A stretch of 64,000 nucleotides of DNA, from positions 9,531,001-9,595,000 of the forward strand of contig NZ_JACHMI010000001.1 in assembly GCF_014207985.1 (NCBI RefSeq), written 5' to 3'. Below, piece by piece: positions 16,807 through 25,171 of the stretch; position 1 is the stretch's first letter, and every line of letters starts with the position of its first letter. The notes under the pieces were generated by a model. It ran no database searches. It saw only the letters and a list, made by a program, of their open reading frames with translations, and was not told the DNA's origin. The DNA comes from Nonomuraea rubra. GTDB lineage: Bacteria > Actinomycetota > Actinomycetes > Streptosporangiales > Streptosporangiaceae. A program made the position numbers and the translations under genes.

Positions 16807-17940
16807 ATGGGCCGCTACCATCAGGGCGTGCAAGCAGACGAGCCGGTCACGATCCTCACCGTCGCCCGCGAGGCGGGGGTGTCCAAGACGACGGCCTCCG
16901 ACGCGTTGCGCGGCTCGGGGCGGGTGTCCGAGCGCACCCGCGAGACCGTGGTCGCGGTGGCCGAACGGCTCGGCTACGTGCCCAACGGCTCCGCCCGCCA
17001 CCTGCGCAAGGCCAGCACCGGCACGATCGGGCTGCACGTGCCCGAGGTGCTGACCCGGTCCTCGTACTACATGTCGTTCGTGTTCGGCGTGGTGGAGCAG
17101 GCGGCGCGGCACGACTACGACGTCACGCTGATCACCTCAGGGCAGCGCCGCGCGCGGCCGCCGCGCGTGGACGGGCTGGTGCTCGGCGACCCCCTCGGCG
17201 GGGATCCCGTGGTGGAGAGCCTGATGGCGACCGGGCTGCCGGCCGTCTCGTGCGAGCGGTTCCCCGGGGCGCGGCAGGCGGACGGGGTGGTGTGGTCGGA
17301 GCACGCGGTCATGCTCGCGCGGCTGCTCGGCCACCTGCGCTCGGCGGGCGCGGCGCGGCCGGGGCTCATCGTGGCGGGGGACGAGAGCGACTGGGCGGCC
17401 AGCGTGCACCGGGGGTACCAGGAGTGGTGCGCCGGGCAGGGGATCGTGCCGCTGGTGCGCAGGGTGTCGTTCGACGCGACGGGCGACGAGGTACGCGCCG
17501 CCGCCCGCGCCCTGCTCGGGGCGGACGGCGGCGACGGCGCGCCCGGCACGGCCGGTGACGCGTCCTCGGCGGGTCGCGCGCTCGCCGCGGCCGGTGACGC
17601 GTCCGGGACGGCTGGTGGCGGGGGGCCGATGGACGCGCTGGTGTGCGCGCCCGCGGGGGCCGCGACCGAGGTGGCGCCGCTGTTGCGGGAGGCCGGGGCG
17701 AGCGTGCTGCTCGCCTCGTGCGTGGACAGCGCCGCCACCCGGATGGCCGACCCGCCCATCACGGCGATCGACCTGCGCCCGCGCGAGGCGGGAGCGAGCT
17801 GCGCGGAGTTGCTGTTCGAACTGCTGTCGGGCGCGGCGCAGCCGGGCACGGAACGTGTCCATCCGATCGAACTGGAGATCCGCGCCTCGACCACGCCGCG
17901 CCCGGAGGAGGCAGGCGCCCGGCCAGGCCACGCCCGTTAG
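16807..17940 (+). CDS. LacI family transcriptional regulator, divergent from the amine oxidase operon, 377 aa
   Basis: The DNA-binding helix-turn-helix TVAREAGVSKTTASDALRG lies at about residues 18-36, with hinge YVPNGSARHLRKASTGTIG after it. A periplasmic-binding-protein-like effector domain follows. Near residues 240-275 is an Ala/Gly-rich insertion with AGDAS repeated, which probably forms a disordered loop. The ATG at 16807 has GAGGGGGG upstream; GTG 16828 is an alternative. Divergent placement and the intervening 18-bp palindrome make it the likely repressor of the amine oxidase/ABC/NylC-like operon. The inducer is unknown. Confidence 0.9.
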   Translation: MGRYHQGVQADEPVTILTVAREAGVSKTTASDALRGSGRVSERTRETVVAVAERLGYVPNGSARHLRKASTGTIGLHVPEVLTRSSYYMSFVFGVVEQAARHDYDVTLITSGQRRARPPRVDGLVLGDPLGGDPVVESLMATGLPAVSCERFPGARQADGVVWSEHAVMLARLLGHLRSAGAARPGLIVAGDESDWAASVHRGYQEWCAGQGIVPLVRRVSFDATGDEVRAAARALLGADGGDGAPGTAGDASSAGRALAAAGDASGTAGGGGPMDALVCAPAGAATEVAPLLREAGASVLLASCVDSAATRMADPPITAIDLRPREAGASCAELLFELLSGAAQPGTERVHPIELEIRASTTPRPEEAGARPGHAR

Positions 17941-17978
17941 GAGGCACCGCCCGGCCAGGCCGCGCCCGGAGGAGGCTC
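17915..17978 (+). repeat. Imperfect tandem duplication at the 3' end of the LacI gene
   Basis: A block containing CGCCCGGCCAGGCC followed by GCCCG and GGAGGC occurs twice, about 32 bp apart. The first copy encodes the last residues of the LacI protein and the second spans the gap to the convergent oxidoreductase gene. This probably reflects slippage, and no function is evident. Confidence 0.45.
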
Positions 17979-19134
17979 AGACGAGGGCCGGTTCCACGGA
18001 GCGCGGGGCGCCCTTCACGTAGACGTAGGAGCCCGGCTTGCGGGCCTCGCGGCGGATCCTCCCCATGGCGAGCTTGCAGGTCGCCTCCTTGATCGCCGCC
18101 CCCGGCCGGCCCCCGATGAAGAAGTTCACCGGGGTGTCGTCCTTGCGGGCGAACTGCCGGATGCCGGCGTGCCGGCCGATGCTGACGCACGCCCCCGTGA
18201 AGCGCACGTTGATCAGCTCCGGCTCGGTGCCCGCGATGCGGCTCAGCACGGTGTCGGCGGCCTGCGCCCCGAGCGGCCCCGCGGCGTAGCAGCTCATCCG
18301 CAGCGCCCGGCCCGACGGCGCGGCGGCGTCCCCCGCCGCGACGATGCGGTCGTCGTCGATGCTGGTCAGCGTCTCGTCGGTGAGCAGCCGCCCCAGCTCG
18401 TCGGTACGCAGCCCGCTCGCGACCGCGAGCTGCGGCACGCCGAACCCGGTCGCCCAGACGGTCAGCCCGCTCTGACGCACCGCACCATCGGTGAGGACGA
18501 CCCCGCCCTGCCGGACCTCGCTCACCGCGACCCCTTCGAGCACCTCGACACCGTGCCGGGACAACCAGCCCGCGATGTACCGGCGGCTCGACGCGCTGAA
18601 GGTCGGCGCCAGGGCCTGGCCGCACACCAGCGTGACCCTGCGCCCCTGCTCGGCCAGCTCGGCGGCCGTCTCGATGCCGGTCAGCCCGCCGCCGACCACG
18701 GTGACGGAGGCGTCGCGGGGCACCTCCGCCAGCCCGGCGCGCAGCCGCTGCGCGGACTCCCATTCGGCGAGGTCGTACGCGAACTCGGCCACGCCGGGCA
18801 CCGACGGCGGGATCGCCCCGGTGCTGCCGACCGCGTAGATGACGTAGTCGTAGTCCAGCGCGCGCCCCGACTCCAGCCGCACCTCGCGGGCGCCGGTGTC
18901 GATGCGCGCGGCGCTGTCCACGACCAGCTCGACGCCCTCACCGAGCAGCGTGCCGTAGTCGGCCGTGGCCTCGCCGGTGCCTGCCACGTACTGGTGCAGC
19001 CGGATCCGGTCGACGAACTGCGGGCGGGGATTGACCAGCGTGATGTGCACGTCGGAACGCATCCGCAGGTGGTTGGCCGCGAGGGTGCCCGCGTAACCGC
19101 CGCCGACCACTACGATCTTGTGAGGTGTGGACAT
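17977..19134 (-). CDS. FAD-dependent NAD(P)/pyridine nucleotide-disulfide oxidoreductase (NDH-2-like), 385 aa
   Basis: Two Rossmann motifs are clear: IVVVGGGYAGTLAANHL at residues 7-23 for FAD, and VVGGGLTGIETAAELA near 155 for NAD(P)H. The C-terminal FAD motif is RIVAAGDAAAPSG. There is no membrane anchor beyond possible amphipathic helices. It resembles type II NADH dehydrogenase-like proteins. It lies 26 bp behind a four-helix membrane protein, and both are divergent from an ECF41 sigma factor, the usual neighbourhood for such oxidoreductases. It is probably a redox or quinone reductase induced by that sigma factor. Confidence 0.88.
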   Translation of the reverse strand: MSTPHKIVVVGGGYAGTLAANHLRMRSDVHITLVNPRPQFVDRIRLHQYVAGTGEATADYGTLLGEGVELVVDSAARIDTGAREVRLESGRALDYDYVIYAVGSTGAIPPSVPGVAEFAYDLAEWESAQRLRAGLAEVPRDASVTVVGGGLTGIETAAELAEQGRRVTLVCGQALAPTFSASSRRYIAGWLSRHGVEVLEGVAVSEVRQGGVVLTDGAVRQSGLTVWATGFGVPQLAVASGLRTDELGRLLTDETLTSIDDDRIVAAGDAAAPSGRALRMSCYAAGPLGAQAADTVLSRIAGTEPELINVRFTGACVSIGRHAGIRQFARKDDTPVNFFIGGRPGAAIKEATCKLAMGRIRREARKPGSYVYVKGAPRSVEPALV

Positions 19135-19160
19135 GATGAGGTTCCCTTCGATATCAGCGA

Positions 19161-19538
19161 TCAGGAGGCCTTGAGCACGCGGCTGAGCTGGAGGAGGCTC
19201 AGGCCGAACATCAGCACCCCCAGCGGGATGTGCAGGGTCGTCACGTGCGCGATGCCCAGCGCGACCTGCGCCAGCGTGGCCGCGAGGAACCCGGCCGCGT
19301 TCAGGATCGGCCGGGGCGAGCCGCCGCCCGGCCGCCACGCCAGGATCGCGGCGGCCACGTGCACCACGGCGACGCCGAACACGCTGTACGCCGCGGCGCT
19401 GTGCAGCACGTGCCCGCCGGGCGTGGTCAGCAGCAGCCCGGCGGTGACCGGGGCGGCGAAGACGGCCAAAGTCTGCAGGGCGATCGCGACCCGCAGGAAC
19501 GCGAGGTTGCCCCGCTTGATCATCGTGGGTGTGGACAT
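19161..19538 (-). CDS. Small four-helix membrane protein, 125 aa
   Basis: I do not recognise the family with certainty. Four hydrophobic helices are visible at about residues 14-36, 45-66, 78-97 and 101-118. The last two contain AATLAQVALGIAHVTTL and IPLGVLMFGLSLLQL. Histidines lie in the second helix region (GGHVLHSAAAY, VVHVAAA) and at GIAHVT, so heme or quinone contact is possible but unproven. It is first in the unit with the FAD oxidoreductase and could anchor or partner it. The candidate promoter at 19593-19619 lies 55 nt upstream. Confidence 0.75.
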   Translation of the reverse strand: MSTPTMIKRGNLAFLRVAIALQTLAVFAAPVTAGLLLTTPGGHVLHSAAAYSVFGVAVVHVAAAILAWRPGGGSPRPILNAAGFLAATLAQVALGIAHVTTLHIPLGVLMFGLSLLQLSRVLKAS

Positions 19539-19592
19539 CAGGTCTTCTCTTCTCCGGCTCGTGCCTCGGGCCTTGTTGGCTCCGCTACGTCC

Positions 19593-19619
19593 GACAGCGC
19601 TGCCACCGGAAATGTGAGG
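19593..19619 (-). promoter_or_regulatory. Candidate ECF41 promoter, leftward (membrane protein/oxidoreductase unit)
   Basis: Read on the minus strand this is CCTCACA, then 16 bases, then TGTC. It resembles the published ECF41 promoter pattern TGTCACA-16-CGTC in spacing and core bases. An element of the same form faces the other way 12 bp away, upstream of the sigma factor gene. Confidence 0.6.
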
Positions 19620-19631
19620 TGGCGGCCCCGG

Positions 19632-19658
19632 CCTCACAGTCCGCCGGGCTGTCTTGTC
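19632..19658 (+). promoter_or_regulatory. Candidate ECF41 promoter, rightward (sigma factor/P450 unit)
   Basis: CCTCACA at 19632-19638 and TGTC at 19655-19658 are separated by exactly 16 bases, the same sequence and spacing as the opposing element. It lies 42 nt before the sigma factor start and would make the gene autoregulated. Confidence 0.6.
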
Positions 19659-19700
19659 GAATGGGTGAAGCCGGAGACGACCAAGGGAGTCAGCGACACG

Positions 19701-20609
19701 ATGGCCAGTCAACCCGACCCAGGACTGAGCGTGATCATGAGCGAGCGCCGGCACCTGATCAACCTCTCCTACCGGCTGCTCGGCTCGCTGGCCGACGCCG
19801 AGGACGTGGTGCAGGAGACCTACGCCCGCTGGTACGCGATGTCCCGCGAGGAGCAGCAGGCCATCGAGTCGCCCGGCGCCTGGCTGACCAAGGTGGCCGG
19901 GCGCCTCTGCCTCAACGTGCTGACCTCGGCCCGGGTCAGGCGGGAGACGTACGTGGGCGAGTGGATCCCGGAGCCGCTGCCCGACCGTACGGAGTGGATG
20001 GACGCCAGGCCGGGCGACCCGGCCGACCGGGTGACCCTCGACGAGTCGGTCAACATGGCCTTCCTCGTCGTGCTGGAGTCGATGACCCCGGCGGAACGGG
20101 TTGCGTTCATCCTGCACGACGTGTTCCGGTACCCGTTCGCCGAGGTGGCCGAGATCGTCGGCCGCACGCCGGCGGCCTGCCGGCAGCTCGCCACCTCGGC
20201 CCGCCGCCGCATCCGCGACGCGCAGGCGCCCACGGCCCGCGTGACCCGGCAGGCCCGGATCGTCAGGGAGTTCAAGCAGGCGTGGGAGGCCAAGGACATC
20301 GACGCCCTCATCGCGCTGCTCGACCCCGACGCCACGGCGATCTCCGACGGCGGCGGCGCCGTCAGCACCGTGCTGCACCCGATCGAGGGCGCCGAGCAGA
20401 TCGTGCGCTCGGTGACCAGGCTCGCCGGCGTGCTGGCCGGCGTGACGATCCTGGAGCGGACGGTCAACGGGTGGCCGGGCCTGGTCGTCCAGCGCGACGG
20501 CGTCACCGTGACGGTGTGCGCGTTCGAGGTCGCGGGCGACCGGATCAAGCACATCTGGGCCGTGCGCAACCCCGACAAGCTCCGGCTCTGGACCGCACCT
20601 TCCAGTTGA
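19701..20609 (+). CDS. sigJ: ECF41-type RNA polymerase sigma factor (SigJ-like) with SnoaL-like C-terminal domain, 302 aa
   Basis: Sigma region 2 lies at about residues 15-85 (SYRLLGSLADAEDVVQETY) and region 4 at about 115-170 (VFRYPFAEVAEIVGRTPAACRQL). A C-terminal NTF2/SnoaL-like domain follows, with the ECF41 signature DGGG near 216. In ECF41 this domain modulates activity in place of a membrane anti-sigma factor. It shares a transcript with the P450 gene (14-bp gap) and a divergent promoter region with the membrane protein/oxidoreductase pair. I chose ATG 19701, with GGGAG a little far upstream at about 12 bases. Confidence 0.9.
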   Translation: MASQPDPGLSVIMSERRHLINLSYRLLGSLADAEDVVQETYARWYAMSREEQQAIESPGAWLTKVAGRLCLNVLTSARVRRETYVGEWIPEPLPDRTEWMDARPGDPADRVTLDESVNMAFLVVLESMTPAERVAFILHDVFRYPFAEVAEIVGRTPAACRQLATSARRRIRDAQAPTARVTRQARIVREFKQAWEAKDIDALIALLDPDATAISDGGGAVSTVLHPIEGAEQIVRSVTRLAGVLAGVTILERTVNGWPGLVVQRDGVTVTVCAFEVAGDRIKHIWAVRNPDKLRLWTAPSS

Positions 20610-20622
20610 GAGGACGAGCACG

Positions 20623-21816
20623 ATGACACGGACCTTGGAATCGCCGCTGCACATGCGGCGCGACGGCCTCGACCCGGTCGGGGAGCTGGCCCTGGCCCGC
20701 GACGGCGAGGGGGTGGTGCGGGTCGAGACGCCGTTCGGCCTGCCCGCCTATCTCGTCCTCCGCCACGAGGACGTGCGCGCGGTGCTGGCGGATCCCGCCC
20801 GGTTCAGCAGCGCGCTGACGCCGATGCCGGGAGCCGCCGCGCTGGACGCCGGCGAGCGGGAGAGGCTGCGCGCGGGCCAGCTGATCGGGTTCGATCCGCC
20901 GGAGCACACGCGGCTGCGCCGGATGCTCACCGCGGAGTTCACCGTGCGCCGGATGCGGCGGCTGGAGCCGCGGATCGAGGAGATCGTCCGGACGTGCCTG
21001 GACGACCTCGAACGGGCCGGCAGGCCCGCCGACCTGGTGGCGCACTTCGCGCTGCCGGTGCCGTCGCTGGTGATCTGCGAGCTGCTGGGGGTGCCGTACG
21101 CCGACCGCGCGGGGTTCCAGGAACGTTCGGCCCGCATGGTGGACGCGTCGCTGCCGCCGGAGGAGCAGGCAGCGGCCCGGCGGGAGGACCGCGACTACAT
21201 GGCCGGCCTGGTCGCCCGCGCGCAGGCCGACCCCGGCGAGGACCTGCTGGGCATGCTGGTGCGCGAGCACGGCGACGACCTCACCACCGACGAGCTGATC
21301 GGCATCGCGAGCCTGCTCCTGCTGGCCGGCCACGAGACGACCGCGAACATGCTCGCCCTGGGCACCCTGGCCCTGCTGCGGCACCCCGCCCAGCTCGCGC
21401 TGATCCGGGAGGAGCCTGAGCGGATCGAGCCCGCCGTCGAGGAGCTGCTGCGCTGGCTGTCCATCGTGCAGGCGCTGCCGCCGCGCACCACCACGACGGA
21501 CGTGGAGCTCGCCGGGCACACCATCCCCGCGAACTCCCTGGTGATCTGCTCGACTCCCGCCGCCAACCGCGACCGCGCCTTCATCGACTCCCCCGACACC
21601 CTCGACCTCGCCCGGGGAGCCGCCGGCCACGTCGCCTTCGGCCACGGCGTGCACCACTGCCTCGGGGCGCCGCTGGCGCGGATGGAGCTGCGCCTCGCCT
21701 TCCCCGCCCTGCTGCGCCGCTTCCCCGGCCTCGCCCTGGCCGACCCGGACGAGCGGCTCGGCTTCCGCGCGTTCAGCATCGTGTACGGCCTCGACGCGCT
21801 CCGCGTGACCTGGTGA
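20623..21816 (+). CDS. Cytochrome P450, 397 aa
   Basis: All P450 landmarks are present. The I-helix oxygen-activation motif is AGHETT (235-240), the ExxR pair is EELLR (273-277), and the heme loop FGHGVHHCLGAPLARMEL has the thiolate Cys346. Length and motifs fit soluble bacterial CYP105/107-like enzymes that need ferredoxin partners, but no ferredoxin gene is adjacent. It is co-transcribed behind the ECF41 sigma factor, so it is probably stress- or signal-induced. The substrate is unknown. The ribosome site GAGAGGA precedes ATG 20623. Confidence 0.93.
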   Translation: MTRTLESPLHMRRDGLDPVGELALARDGEGVVRVETPFGLPAYLVLRHEDVRAVLADPARFSSALTPMPGAAALDAGERERLRAGQLIGFDPPEHTRLRRMLTAEFTVRRMRRLEPRIEEIVRTCLDDLERAGRPADLVAHFALPVPSLVICELLGVPYADRAGFQERSARMVDASLPPEEQAAARREDRDYMAGLVARAQADPGEDLLGMLVREHGDDLTTDELIGIASLLLLAGHETTANMLALGTLALLRHPAQLALIREEPERIEPAVEELLRWLSIVQALPPRTTTTDVELAGHTIPANSLVICSTPAANRDRAFIDSPDTLDLARGAAGHVAFGHGVHHCLGAPLARMELRLAFPALLRRFPGLALADPDERLGFRAFSIVYGLDALRVTW

Positions 21817-21823
21817 GCCGGCG

Positions 21824-21857
21824 CGACCCCGCCGTGGCGCCTCGCCCGGCGGGGTCG
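21824..21857. terminator. Bidirectional hairpin terminator
   Basis: CGACCCCGCCG and CGGCGGGGTCG form a perfect 11-bp stem with a 12-base loop. It lies in the 60-bp gap between the convergent P450 and LPMO genes. No T-tract is present, as is usual in high-GC actinomycetes. Confidence 0.75.
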
Positions 21858-21876
21858 GCCGTGAGCGGCGGGACGG

Positions 21877-22542
21877 CTAGCTGAAGTTGACGTCGCTGCA
21901 GAAGTAGTACGTCTGGTCCATGTGCGAGGCCTTCCACACCGTGAAGACCACGTGCCGGCCGGTGCGCGAGCCCTTGTTCAGGCCCGTGATCGGGTACGTG
22001 TTGGCGGGCGCGTACCTGGGGGTCGTCCGTACCAGCTCCAGGTGGTTCCAGCCGAGCCGCGTGGTCGTCGCGTCGTAGCCCTGGCGGGTGATGTACACGA
22101 GGATGTAGTCGGCCCCGTGGTAGGCCTGGTCGGTGAGGCGGATGTCGAACGTGCTGCCCAGGTTCGTCGTCTTCCAGGCGCCGGGAGTGTCCATGGAGCG
22201 GTAGCGGCCGCCGTCCGTCTGGCCGGCGCTGCAGAGCTGGCCGTTGGGGATGACGCCCTGGTGGTTGCCGGCGACGCCGTCACGGTAGAGGCCGTTCCAG
22301 TTCCACATGGCGTTGGGGTTGTCCTGCCACGCCTGCCAGCACATCGGGTCCTGCTGCTGCATGGCGGGGTTCTGGAAGTCGCTGCCCCAGCGCAGCCAGC
22401 AGCCGTAGTTGCGGGAGGCCGGGTCGACGACCGAGCCGTGCGCCGAGGCGGTGCCGGTCAGCGGGACTGTGAAGATCATCGCCAGGGACATCAGCAGGAT
22501 CAGGGCGCGTTTCACCCGGCGGGGTGGTGCTACTCGGGGCAT
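21877..22542 (-). CDS. AA10 lytic polysaccharide monooxygenase, secreted, 221 aa
   Basis: A twin-basic signal peptide ends TGTASA before His35, which becomes the N-terminal copper-brace histidine (HGSVVDPASRNYGC). The second copper ligand is probably His142 in DQAYHGADY. Extra disulfide cysteines and an HLEL segment resemble cellulose-active AA10 enzymes of Streptomyces. It consists of the catalytic domain only, with no carbohydrate-binding module. It oxidatively cleaves crystalline cellulose or chitin outside the cell. A CebR-type palindrome 38 bp upstream of the start supports cellulose. The ribosome site GGAGA precedes ATG 22542. Confidence 0.92.
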   Translation of the reverse strand: MPRVAPPRRVKRALILLMSLAMIFTVPLTGTASAHGSVVDPASRNYGCWLRWGSDFQNPAMQQQDPMCWQAWQDNPNAMWNWNGLYRDGVAGNHQGVIPNGQLCSAGQTDGGRYRSMDTPGAWKTTNLGSTFDIRLTDQAYHGADYILVYITRQGYDATTTRLGWNHLELVRTTPRYAPANTYPITGLNKGSRTGRHVVFTVWKASHMDQTYYFCSDVNFS

Positions 22543-22579
22543 GTGCGGTCTCCGTGTTCCGGTCGGGGTTCCGGTGGTG

Positions 22580-22591
22580 GGGAGCGCTCCC
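22580..22591. promoter_or_regulatory. CebR-type operator upstream of the LPMO gene
   Basis: GGGAGCGCTCCC is a perfect 12-bp palindrome. It equals the core of the actinobacterial cellulose-utilisation box TGGGAGCGCTCCCA and differs only at the outermost base on each side. It lies 38 bp before the LPMO start codon. The cebR gene is not in this window. Confidence 0.75.
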
Positions 22592-22754
22592 GGTGGGGGA
22601 CGGTATCTGACCGGCCGGGCGGGGCCAAGTGAGGGTGCTTGTCAGTTCGCGGGTGGACCAGGCCGGGGCCCTGCTGAACAGCGGAAAGGGCTTTCCGTGG
22701 ATGGGTCACAGAGTTGAAAGTTTCAACCCGCCGAGCATCCCCGATACTGAGCAT

Positions 22755-23324
22755 GTGAGCGCGTACAACTTCGGGCCTACGATTCTTCCTGGGAAGCCAC
22801 CGTTCACCGTTGACGACCTGTTCGGCTTTCCGGACGACGGAAATCGCTACGAACTCTGCGACGGCAGTCTGCTCGTGAGCCCACCCCACACCGTGCGGCA
22901 TCAAGTGGCCCTCAAGAATGCCCTCTTCATCCTCGATGATGCGGCGACGCACGACCTGGCAGCCTTGATGCAAGTCAATTTCCGCGCGTCGGACACTGAC
23001 TGCTACATTCCGGACCTCGTGGTCATGCCGAGGAATGCAGCATTCAGCACGGAGCTTATGATCTCGCCCCACGACATACTGCTCATTGGGGAAATCGTCG
23101 GTCATACAACCAGCAAGCAGGACAAGGGACTCAAGCCCGTGGCGCATGCGGAGGCGGGCATCCCCACCTACTGGCGGATCGAACCGGATGAAGGCCCCAC
23201 TCTCTACGTCTACCAGCTCCATGGCGACGTCTATGGCCCACCGACCGCGTACCAGGCGGGCACCACGGCGAAATTGACCGCGCCGTTCCCCGTGAGCTTC
23301 GACCCCGCCCAGTTCCTCGATTAG
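22755..23324 (+). CDS. Uma2 family (DUF820) restriction-endonuclease-fold protein, about 189 aa
   Basis: FTVDDLFGFPDDGNRYELCDG near the N terminus is the typical Uma2 opening. A PD-(D/E)xK-like core follows, with CYIPDLVVM supplying Asp and LIGEIVGHTTSKQDKG supplying Glu and nearby Lys. GIPTYWRIEPDE is the family C-terminal block. Such genes are common in multiple copies in actinomycetes and cyanobacteria; their role is unsettled, and nuclease activity is inferred from the fold. The start is uncertain: GTG 22755 fits family length but lacks a ribosome site, and ATG 22701 lies behind GGAAAGGG. Base composition is visibly lower in GC than the neighbours, suggesting later arrival. Confidence 0.8.
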   Translation: MSAYNFGPTILPGKPPFTVDDLFGFPDDGNRYELCDGSLLVSPPHTVRHQVALKNALFILDDAATHDLAALMQVNFRASDTDCYIPDLVVMPRNAAFSTELMISPHDILLIGEIVGHTTSKQDKGLKPVAHAEAGIPTYWRIEPDEGPTLYVYQLHGDVYGPPTAYQAGTTAKLTAPFPVSFDPAQFLD

Positions 23325-23381
23325 ACCTGGACCCCGGCTCTGCCGGCCCCCTCCTGCCGGGAGCACCGAGGCCCAGGAGCA

Positions 23382-24056
23382 TCATTCCTGCTGGTCAGCA
23401 GGCGTCTGAGCGGCCAGCGAAGTGTAGACGGTCACCTCGTCAGGACGGACCAGGCCGTCCTGGATGGCGCAGATGAGCAGTTTCTCCTTGGTGGGCGCGG
23501 GCCTTCCGGCCGCCGCGTATTTGACCCGCGCCCGGTCTATGTACTGCCGCACCGTCCGTTCCTTGATCCCCATGCGCGCCGCCACCGACGCCTTGGACAT
23601 GGACTGGAACCAGTACAGCAGCGCCGCCCGCTCCTTGTCGGACAGCTGCGGCCGGTGCGGGCCCTCGTCCGTCGCGATGGCCTGGGCCATCGGCGGCGTG
23701 ACGGTGGGCCGGTCGGCCGCCACCTCCAGGATCGTCTCCAGGCAGGACTCCCGGGTCGCGCGGCCCTTGCCGATGAAGGCGGAGGCCCCGGCGTCCAGCA
23801 CCTTCCGTACGATCTCGGGCTCCTCGTGCTCCGAGAAGACGATCACCCGCTGGCCGCCGGCGCACAGGTCGGCGACCCGGTCCACGACCATGGTGCCGTT
23901 GAGGTTGAGGTCGAGCAGCAGCACGTCGGCCGTCGTGCCGCGGACGGACTCGATGGTCGGGCCCTGCGCGACGAGCTCGACGGGGCTGGGCGGCCCGAAC
24001 CACGACCGTACGCCGTCCACCACGACCTGGTGGTCCTCCACCAGGGCCACCGTCAC
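23382..24056 (-). CDS. NarL/LuxR-type response regulator, about 224 aa
   Basis: The receiver domain has ALVEDHQVVVDG at the start and the phosphoacceptor Asp in VLLLDLNLNG near residue 50. IVFSEHEEPE and the Lys in AFIGKGRA complete it. The C-terminal DNA-binding part has LSDKERAALLYWFQSMSKASVAARM and TVRQYIDRARVKY, a LuxR-like helix-turn-helix with a divergent first half. I prefer GTG 24056, which overlaps the preceding stop as GTGA; GTG or ATG starts up to 24083 are possible. It is last in a three-gene unit with a histidine kinase and a kinase-like membrane protein. Confidence 0.85.
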   Translation of the reverse strand: MTVALVEDHQVVVDGVRSWFGPPSPVELVAQGPTIESVRGTTADVLLLDLNLNGTMVVDRVADLCAGGQRVIVFSEHEEPEIVRKVLDAGASAFIGKGRATRESCLETILEVAADRPTVTPPMAQAIATDEGPHRPQLSDKERAALLYWFQSMSKASVAARMGIKERTVRQYIDRARVKYAAAGRPAPTKEKLLICAIQDGLVRPDEVTVYTSLAAQTPADQQE

Positions 24057-25171
24057 CGGCCCTGCCAGATGCTGTTGACCCATACCTCACCTCCCAGCCT
24101 CTGGTAGCTGACGACGACCCCGCTGGCCTCCTGCACGGGGGTCGGGCTGATGGGCAGGTCGTCGTTGTCGGCCACGACCGCCACGCTCACCATGGTCGAC
24201 ATGGCGGACACGGTGACCCTGGCGCGGCTCCTGGCGCCGTCCAGTGCCCTGACGGGCGCTCTGAGCAGGTCCTCGCGCACGCCGTCCGGCAGGGTGGGCA
24301 GCCGCTCGCCGAACGGCGGGGCCGTCACGAGGACCTGGCGCCGCTCGGCCGCGTCGATGCGCTCGCGCAGCACGGACACCAGCTCGTCCGGCACGTCCTC
24401 GCGCTCGGTGATGAGCCGCCGCAGGCGCATGGCGCCGGCCGTGCAGTCCTCGCGTACGCGCGGGTCGCCGGGATCGGCGCCGTTGGCGAGCTGGGTGAGC
24501 AGCGAGTCGGCGACGTCGCGGATGGCCTCGTAGCGGCGCAGCCGGTCGGCGTGGATGCGCTGGGCGGACTCGCGCCAGGCGTCGTCGGCGGCGAGCCTGC
24601 GGGCCAGCAGCACGGTCTCCTCCGCGCGGGTGCGCAGCAGGTGGCAGCCCGCCATGTAGCCGAGCTGCATGGTGACGCCGCCGGCGATGACGACCAGGTA
24701 CTTGGCGATGGAGACGCGGTCGAACGAGCCGAGCAGCGCCATGGCGGCCAGCATGATGCCGGCGTTCGCGGCCAGGAAGGCGACGATCTCGGCACGCCAG
24801 CGCGGCCGCCCCCACGTCAGCATGACGCCGATCCAGCCGATGGAGCCCCAGCCCCAGTCGCTGATGCCGAGCAGCTCCTCGGGGCGGGAGGCGACGATCA
24901 CCGCGACGTCCACGGCGAGGGCGGCGAGGGCGAGCCCCAGGATGCGGTCCGGGCCGCGCGAGGTGTTCGACAGCGCGAGCGTGCCGGCCACGAAGATCGC
25001 AGAGTAGAGCACCCAGGCGGCGAGGGCGACCCACGGCCAGCGGAAGGAGCTCCAGCCGGTGAGGGTGACGGTGAGGTCGTAGCCGAGGTGCCAGACGGCG
25101 GCGATGACGACCGCGCCGAGCGCGGTGTAGCGGGCGTAGCGGCGGGCTATCTGCTCGATCTCCTCGGTCAT
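24053..25171 (-). CDS. Membrane sensor protein resembling a catalytically degenerate histidine kinase, 372 aa
   Basis: Six membrane helices occupy about residues 15-180, for example LGAVVIAAVWHLGYDLTV. Then comes a cytoplasmic helical region (YEAIRDVADSLLTQLANG) and a poorly conserved terminal domain (VTVSAMSTMVSVAVVADND). The layout matches its neighbour, a real histidine kinase. However, the phosphoacceptor His is absent from the dimerisation helix, and no N-box Asn or glycine-rich ATP lid is recognisable. It overlaps the kinase gene upstream (ATGA) and the response regulator downstream. It probably acts as a pseudokinase subunit or co-sensor in the same signalling complex. Confidence 0.65.
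   Translation of the reverse strand: MTEEIEQIARRYARYTALGAVVIAAVWHLGYDLTVTLTGWSSFRWPWVALAAWVLYSAIFVAGTLALSNTSRGPDRILGLALAALAVDVAVIVASRPEELLGISDWGWGSIGWIGVMLTWGRPRWRAEIVAFLAANAGIMLAAMALLGSFDRVSIAKYLVVIAGGVTMQLGYMAGCHLLRTRAEETVLLARRLAADDAWRESAQRIHADRLRRYEAIRDVADSLLTQLANGADPGDPRVREDCTAGAMRLRRLITEREDVPDELVSVLRERIDAAERRQVLVTAPPFGERLPTLPDGVREDLLRAPVRALDGARSRARVTVSAMSTMVSVAVVADNDDLPISPTPVQEASGVVVSYQRLGGEVWVNSIWQGR

Noticed and set aside
13135..17112. A single minus-strand open frame of more than 1,300 codons running through the binding-protein gene and upstream
   Set aside because: Only the part from 14751 leftward has lipoprotein and solute-binding motifs. The rest is a high-GC shadow of the amine oxidase, which occupies another frame with full catalytic motifs.
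23325..23381. Terminator between the Uma2 and response-regulator genes
   Set aside because: The best stem is five base pairs (CCGGC/GCCGG), too weak to call.
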